A stretch of 28,103 bases of DNA from DATKPC01 sp035524275 (lineage in GTDB: Bacteria; Pseudomonadota; Gammaproteobacteria; Burkholderiales; Burkholderiaceae_F): positions 1 to 28,103 of the forward strand of contig DATKPC010000067.1 in NCBI GenBank assembly GCA_035524275.1. The letters run 5' to 3'. Positions within the stretch are counted from its first letter, which is position 1, and the number at the start of each line of letters is the position of its first letter. The notes under the pieces were generated by a model. It was not told where the DNA came from, did not search any database, and saw only the letters and a list, made by a program, of their open reading frames with translations. A program made the translations under genes and the position numbers. Shown here in pieces: positions 24,806 through 28,103 of this stretch.

Positions 24806-25633
24806 TTACTTGCGATGACGACGCTGGACGATCATCGATTCCGTGCGCTTGTTCTTGCGCGTGCGGAAGCCCTTCGTCAGGGTGCCCCACGGGCTCACCG
24901 GATCGCGCTTCGTGCCGGTGCGGCCCTCGCCACCGCCGTGCGGATGGTCGATCGGGTTCATCGCGACGCCGCGGACGGTCGGGCGGATGCCGCGCCAGCG
25001 CATCGCGCCGGCCTTGCCGAACTGCCGCAGGTTGTTCTCTTCGTTGCTGACCTCGCCGATCGTCGCGCGGCACTCGATCAGCACGCGGCGGATCTCGCCG
25101 GAACGCAACCGCAGCTGCGCATAGCTGCCCTCGCGCGCCAGCAGCTGCACCGAGGTGCCGGCGGCCCGCGCGAGCTGCGCGCCCTTGCCCGGCTGCATCT
25201 CGATGCAGTGGATCGTCGTGCCGACCGGGATGTTGCGCAGCGGCAGCGTGTTGCCGACGCGGATCGGCGCCTCGTCGCCGCTCAGCACCTGCGCGCCGAC
25301 CGCGAGCCCGCGCGGCGCGATGATGTAGCGGCGCTCGCCGTCGGCATAGCAGACCAGCGCGATGTGCGCCGACCGGTTCGGGTCGTATTCCAGGCGCTCG
25401 ACCTTGCCCGGGATGCCGTCCTTCGTGCGCTTGAAGTCGACGACGCGGTAGTGCTGCTTGTGGCCACCGCCCTGGTGGCGCATCGTGACGCGCCCGAGGT
25501 TGTTGCGCCCGGAGCCGCGGACCTGCTTCTCGGTCAGCGGCTCGTAGGGCTTGCCCTTGTGCAGGTGCGGAGCGACGACCTTGACCAGGGCGCGCCGTCC
25601 GGCCGATGTCGGCTTGACCTTGACCAGCGCCAT
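24806..25633 (-). CDS. rplB: 50S ribosomal protein L2
   Basis: The 275-residue protein begins MALVKVKPTSAGRRALVKVV and contains GRNNLGRVTMRHQGGGHKQH, RSAHIALVCYADGERRYIIA, QLLAREGSYAQLRLRSGEIR and the universally conserved RGVAMNPIDHPHGGGEGRTG near the peptidyl-transferase centre, including its conserved His. L2 is needed for subunit joining and tRNA binding. Its ATG directly abuts the rplW TAA, indicating coupled translation. Confidence 0.98.
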   Translation of the reverse strand: MALVKVKPTSAGRRALVKVVAPHLHKGKPYEPLTEKQVRGSGRNNLGRVTMRHQGGGHKQHYRVVDFKRTKDGIPGKVERLEYDPNRSAHIALVCYADGERRYIIAPRGLAVGAQVLSGDEAPIRVGNTLPLRNIPVGTTIHCIEMQPGKGAQLARAAGTSVQLLAREGSYAQLRLRSGEIRRVLIECRATIGEVSNEENNLRQFGKAGAMRWRGIRPTVRGVAMNPIDHPHGGGEGRTGTKRDPVSPWGTLTKGFRTRKNKRTESMIVQRRHRK

Positions 25634-25939
25634 TTACTTGACCCCTTCGGCAAAGTTGATCTCTTGGCCTTCCTTCAGGCCGACGTACGCCTTGCGGATG
25701 TTCTCGCGCCGGCCCGTATGACGGCCGAAACGGCGCGTCTTGCCGCGGCGGTTCAGGATCTGCACCGATTCGACCTCGACCTTGAACAGCAGCTCGACCG
25801 CGGCCTTGACGTCCTGGCGCGTCGCATCCGGGCGGACGCGAAAGGCGAACTGGCGGTTCTTGTCCGCGATCATCGTGGCCTTCTCCGAAATGATCGGGGC
25901 CATCAGCACGGTGTAGAGCCGTTCGTTGGGGGTTGCCAT
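25634..25939 (-). CDS. rplW: 50S ribosomal protein L23
   Basis: The 101-residue protein has LYTVLMAPIISEKATMIADK, NRQFAFRVRPDATRQDVKAA and VELLFKVEVESVQILNRRGK, normal L23. It sits at the tunnel exit and docks trigger factor and SRP through the VEVESV-type strand. It ends immediately before rplB. Confidence 0.98.
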   Translation of the reverse strand: MATPNERLYTVLMAPIISEKATMIADKNRQFAFRVRPDATRQDVKAAVELLFKVEVESVQILNRRGKTRRFGRHTGRRENIRKAYVGLKEGQEINFAEGVK

Positions 25940-25973
25940 GTTTGACTCCGTATCCTCTGCCGGTCGCCGCCGC

Positions 25974-26603
25974 TCAGGCGGCGTGGCCCCACATCTCGGC
26001 GAGCTGCGCGATCGCGTTGCGCGTCACGAGCACGCGCTCGTAGTGGATCAGCGACAGCGGATCGGCGTAGCGCGGCTCGACCACCATCACGTCCTTCAGG
26101 TTGCGCGACGCGAGATAGAGGTTCTCGTCGAGCGCGTCGGTGATGATCAGCGCGGACCCGAGCCCCATCGCCTTCAACTTCTGCGCCAGCGCCTTCGTCT
26201 TCGGCGAATCGACCACGATGCCGTCGATGACCGCGAGGCGGCCGTCCTTCGCGAGGCGCGAGAGGATCGAGCACAGGCCGGCGCGGTACATCTTGCGGTT
26301 GACCTTGTGCGTGAAGTTCTCGTCCGGCGAGTTCGGGAAGATGCGGCCGCCGCCACGCCACAGCGGGCTCGAGGTCATCCCCGCGCGGGCGCGGCCGGTG
26401 CCCTTCTGGCGGAACGGCTTGCGCGTCGAGTGGTGGACCTGCCCGCGATCCTTCTGCGCGCGCGTGCCCTGCCGCGCGTTGGCCTGGTAGGCGACCACGA
26501 CCTGGTGCACCAGCGCCTCGTTGTAGTCGCGCCCGAACAGCGCCTCGGGGGCGGACATTGTCGCGGTCGGCTGGCCGCGGTCGTCAAGAACCTTCAGTTC
26601 CAT
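25974..26603 (-). CDS. rplD: 50S ribosomal protein L4
   Basis: The 209-residue protein begins MELKVLDDRGQPTATMSAPE and contains VVVAYQANARQGTRAQKDRG, STRKPFRQKGTGRARAGMTS and SPLWRGGGRIFPNSPDENF, the tunnel-lining loop of L4. The C-terminal part has SRNLKDVMVVEPRYADPLSL. In E. coli L4 also represses the S10 operon by acting on its leader; whether it does so here is unknown because the leader is short. It follows rplC by ten bases. Confidence 0.98.
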   Translation of the reverse strand: MELKVLDDRGQPTATMSAPEALFGRDYNEALVHQVVVAYQANARQGTRAQKDRGQVHHSTRKPFRQKGTGRARAGMTSSPLWRGGGRIFPNSPDENFTHKVNRKMYRAGLCSILSRLAKDGRLAVIDGIVVDSPKTKALAQKLKAMGLGSALIITDALDENLYLASRNLKDVMVVEPRYADPLSLIHYERVLVTRNAIAQLAEMWGHAA

Positions 26604-26613
26604 TCAGCGCTCC

Positions 26614-27411
26614 TCAGCCCTTCTTGCCCTTGGCAGGGGCCGCTGCAGCCGGCGCCTTCGCCTCGACACGAGCGGGCTTGTACTTCACCGCGGCACGGAC
26701 GACGACACGGCCGCCGCGCGCACCCGGGACGGCACCGCGGACCAGCAGCAGCTGGCGCGCGCCGTCGATGCGGGCGACCTCGAGGTTCTGCGTCGTGCGC
26801 TGGTCGTCGCCGAGATGGCCGGCCATGCGCTTGCCGGGCATCACGCGACCCGGATCCTGGCGCATGCCGATCGAGCCGGGCGCGTTGGTCGAGACCGAAT
26901 TGCCGTGCGAGGCGCGGTTGGACGAGAAATGGTGCCGCTTGATCGCGCCGGCGAAACCCTTGCCGATCGTGACGCCGGTGACGTCGACCTTCTGGCCGAC
27001 CGTGAAGATCTCGGCCGGCAGCGCGGTGCCGGGCGCGAGCTCGCCGGCCGTCGCGGTGTCGACGCGGAACTCGCGCAGGACCTCGGCGGCGTGGATGCCG
27101 GCTTTCGCGTAGTGGCCGGCCTGCGCCTTCGCGACGCGCGAGGCGCGGCGGGTGCCGAAGGCGACCTGGACCGCCGTGTAGCCGTCGTTCGCGGCCGACT
27201 TGACCTGGACGACGCGGTTGTTGGAGACGTCCAGCACGGTCACCGGGATGGACTCGCCATCGTCGGTGAAGATGCGCGTCATGCCGACCTTGCGGCCGAG
27301 CAGCCCGAGGCCGCCCTTTCCTTCGCCGCTCAGGCTATGCGCTTTCAGGTTCGTGGCGGACGGCGCCGCCTGAGCCCCAGGCGCTTCAGGCGCAGCCTTG
27401 GCTTCGCTCAT
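26614..27411 (-). CDS. rplC: 50S ribosomal protein L3 with low-complexity N- and C-terminal extensions
   Basis: From the ATG at 27411 the product has 265 residues. GGAGAG lies six bases upstream and overlaps an earlier in-frame ATG (27423), so the inner start is preferred. The core is classical: GLLGRKVGMTRIFTDDGESI, VTGVTIGKGFAGAIKRHHF, and RASHGNSVSTNAPGSIGMRQ plus DPGRVMPGKRMAGHLGDDQR. L3 starts large-subunit assembly; the HGNS loop reaches toward the peptidyl-transferase centre and its glutamine in MRQDPG is the one methylated by PrmB in E. coli. About 37 residues precede the core and an Ala/Lys-rich tail of about 18 follows. It is the first gene after the promoter at 27507-27535. Confidence 0.96.
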   Translation of the reverse strand: MSEAKAAPEAPGAQAAPSATNLKAHSLSGEGKGGLGLLGRKVGMTRIFTDDGESIPVTVLDVSNNRVVQVKSAANDGYTAVQVAFGTRRASRVAKAQAGHYAKAGIHAAEVLREFRVDTATAGELAPGTALPAEIFTVGQKVDVTGVTIGKGFAGAIKRHHFSSNRASHGNSVSTNAPGSIGMRQDPGRVMPGKRMAGHLGDDQRTTQNLEVARIDGARQLLLVRGAVPGARGGRVVVRAAVKYKPARVEAKAPAAAAPAKGKKG

Positions 27412-27458
27412 CGTTCTCTCCATGCCCGGCTTCGATTGGCCAGGCCACGTGTTCCACG

Positions 27459-27478
27459 GCGGCGCGCGTTGGCGCCGC
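27459..27478 (-). promoter_or_regulatory. Hairpin in the rplC leader
   Basis: Bases 27459-27465 (GCGGCGC) pair with 27472-27478 (GCGCCGC) around six bases. It falls in the roughly 90-base leader predicted between the promoter at 27507-27535 and rplC. It could be a target for autoregulation as the S10 leader is in E. coli, but there is no sequence proof. Confidence 0.3.
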
Positions 27479-27506
27479 AGGGAGCGCTAATTCGGAAAAG
27501 CTTTAA

Positions 27507-27535
27507 ATTCTAGCGCGGATCGCAGGCGCCGGCAA
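27507..27535 (-). promoter_or_regulatory. Sigma-70-type promoter between rpsJ and rplC
   Basis: On the minus strand TTGCCG (-35, 27535-27530) and TAGAAT (-10, 27512-27507) are 17 bases apart, followed by an AT-rich TTAAAGCTTTT. They match four and five of six consensus positions. A 7-bp inverted repeat (27527-27533 with 27541-27547) overlaps the -35 element. The 176-base gap 27412-27587 holds no gene. It implies that the S10-type transcription unit starts at rplC here. Confidence 0.7.
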
Positions 27536-27587
27536 ATTGCGCCGGCGGGGCCGCGGCCCGATGCCTCGCAGGAGTGCTGCCGGAGAC

Positions 27588-27899
27588 CTACTGGACCTTG
27601 ATCTCGACGTCGACGCCGGCCGGCAGGTCGAGCTTCATCAGCGCGTCGACGGTCTTGTCGGTCGGGTCGATGATGTCCATCAGCCGCAGGTGCGTGCGGA
27701 TCTCGAACTGGTCGCGCGAGGTCTTGTTCACGTGCGGCGAACGCAGCACGTCGAAGCGCTGGATCTGCGTCGGCAGCGGAACGGGGCCGCGGACGACGGC
27801 GCCGGTCCGCTTCGCGGTATCGACGATCTCGAGCGCCGACTGGTCGATCAGCTTGTAGTCGAACGCCTTGAGCCGGATGCGGATGCGCTGGTTCTGCAT
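27588..27899 (-). CDS. rpsJ: 30S ribosomal protein S10 (NusE)
   Basis: The 103-residue protein begins MQNQRIRIRLKAFDYKLIDQ and has TGAVVRGPVPLPTQIQRFDV, LRSPHVNKTSRDQFEIRTH and LMDIIDPTDKTVDALMKLDL, complete S10. It acts in the 30S head and, as NusE, in antitermination with NusB. It follows tuf after about 105 bases containing a strong hairpin, and is separated from rplC by a promoter-bearing gap, so it probably belongs to the tuf transcript. Confidence 0.98.
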   Translation of the reverse strand: MQNQRIRIRLKAFDYKLIDQSALEIVDTAKRTGAVVRGPVPLPTQIQRFDVLRSPHVNKTSRDQFEIRTHLRLMDIIDPTDKTVDALMKLDLPAGVDVEIKVQ

Positions 27900-27962
27900 G
27901 GTCTTGCCTTTCTCAAAGAGCGCGTAAAGAGCGGTCGTGCTTCGGGACTTCCCGCTTCGGCT

Positions 27963-27989
27963 CCCCGGTCCCGCGATGCGGGACCGGGG
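27963..27989 (-). promoter_or_regulatory. 12-bp perfect hairpin between tuf and rpsJ
   Basis: Bases 27963-27974 (CCCCGGTCCCGC) pair with 27978-27989 (GCGGGACCGGGG) around a three-base loop. It begins about 15 bases downstream of the tuf stop on the transcribed strand. No T run follows, so it may be a partial terminator or an RNA-processing or stability element that lets tuf be expressed above rpsJ. Confidence 0.5.
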
Positions 27990-28004
27990 GGTGTTCGGAT
28001 GGCG

Positions 28005-28103
28005 TTATTCCTTGACCTTCGCCACGACCCCGGCGCCCACGGTCTTGCCACCCTCGCGGATCGCGAAGCGCAGCCCCTGGTCCATCGCGATCGGCGCAAT
28101 CAG
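28005..28103 (-). CDS. tuf: Elongation factor Tu (3' end only)
   Basis: The last 32 codons are present: LIAPIAMDQGLRFAIREGGK followed by TVGAGVVAKVKE and a TAA stop. This is the C-terminus of domain 3 of EF-Tu, with the conserved RFAIREGG-x-TVGAGVV motif. The gene continues to the right of the window. EF-Tu delivers aminoacyl-tRNA to the ribosome. A tuf gene directly before rpsJ is the common str-S10 order in Betaproteobacteria. Confidence 0.97.
   Translation of the reverse strand: MIAPIAMDQGLRFAIREGGKTVGAGVVAKVKE

Overview
The window is about 28.1 kb of very GC-rich DNA (roughly two thirds G+C or more). It reads as a betaproteobacterial chromosome, most likely of a Burkholderiales- or Rhodocyclales-like organism. 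The main evidence is the ribosomal superoperon on the minus strand: infA lies between secY and rpmJ, cutA follows rplQ, and rpsJ directly follows a tuf gene. Protein sequences such as RpoA, SecY and S4 are clearly proteobacterial. I cannot name a genus from sequence alone.

Left part, plus strand, 1-4798: the last 69 codons of an MHS-family (citrate/tricarballylate type) proton symporter, two perfect tandem hairpins, then three tightly packed genes. These encode an ATP-citrate-lyase-like small subunit, a 900-residue large subunit and a hotdog acyl-CoA thioesterase. The large subunit is about 290 residues longer than usual AclA. By eye it carries two citrate-synthase-like domains in tandem, whose catalytic residues look complementarily lost. 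The gene order suggests uptake of a tricarboxylate, ATP- and CoA-dependent activation, C-C cleavage and thioester hydrolysis. This is the most novel feature of the window.

Signalling block, plus strand, 5083-10680: a PAS-GAF-PAS hybrid histidine kinase with two receiver domains and an HPt domain, then a secreted single-Cache protein nine bases ahead of a methyl-accepting chemotaxis protein.

Converging from the right on the minus strand are azlD and azlC (overlapping by ATGA; branched-chain amino acid export) and cutA. Then comes a 232-base element (12202-12433) with 54-base terminal inverted arms abutting the rplQ stop codon.

The rest, 12434-28103 minus strand, is the str/S10/spc/alpha ribosomal cluster. 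In transcription order it is tuf (3' end)-rpsJ | rplC-rplD-rplW-rplB-rpsS-rplV-rpsC-rplP-rpmC-rpsQ | rplN-rplX-rplE-rpsN-rpsH-rplF-rplR-rpsE-rpmD-rplO-secY-infA-rpmJ-rpsM-rpsK-rpsD-rpoA-rplQ. The bars mark unusually long gaps, each holding a good sigma-70-type promoter: TTGCCG-17-TAGAAT before rplC and TTGCCA-18-TACAAT before rplN. So the S10 block appears to start at rplC, leaving rpsJ with tuf. Several ribosomal proteins (L3, L5, S17, S3, L15, L17) carry Ala/Lys/Pro-rich low-complexity extensions. No tRNA, rRNA, CRISPR array or insertion-sequence transposase was seen.
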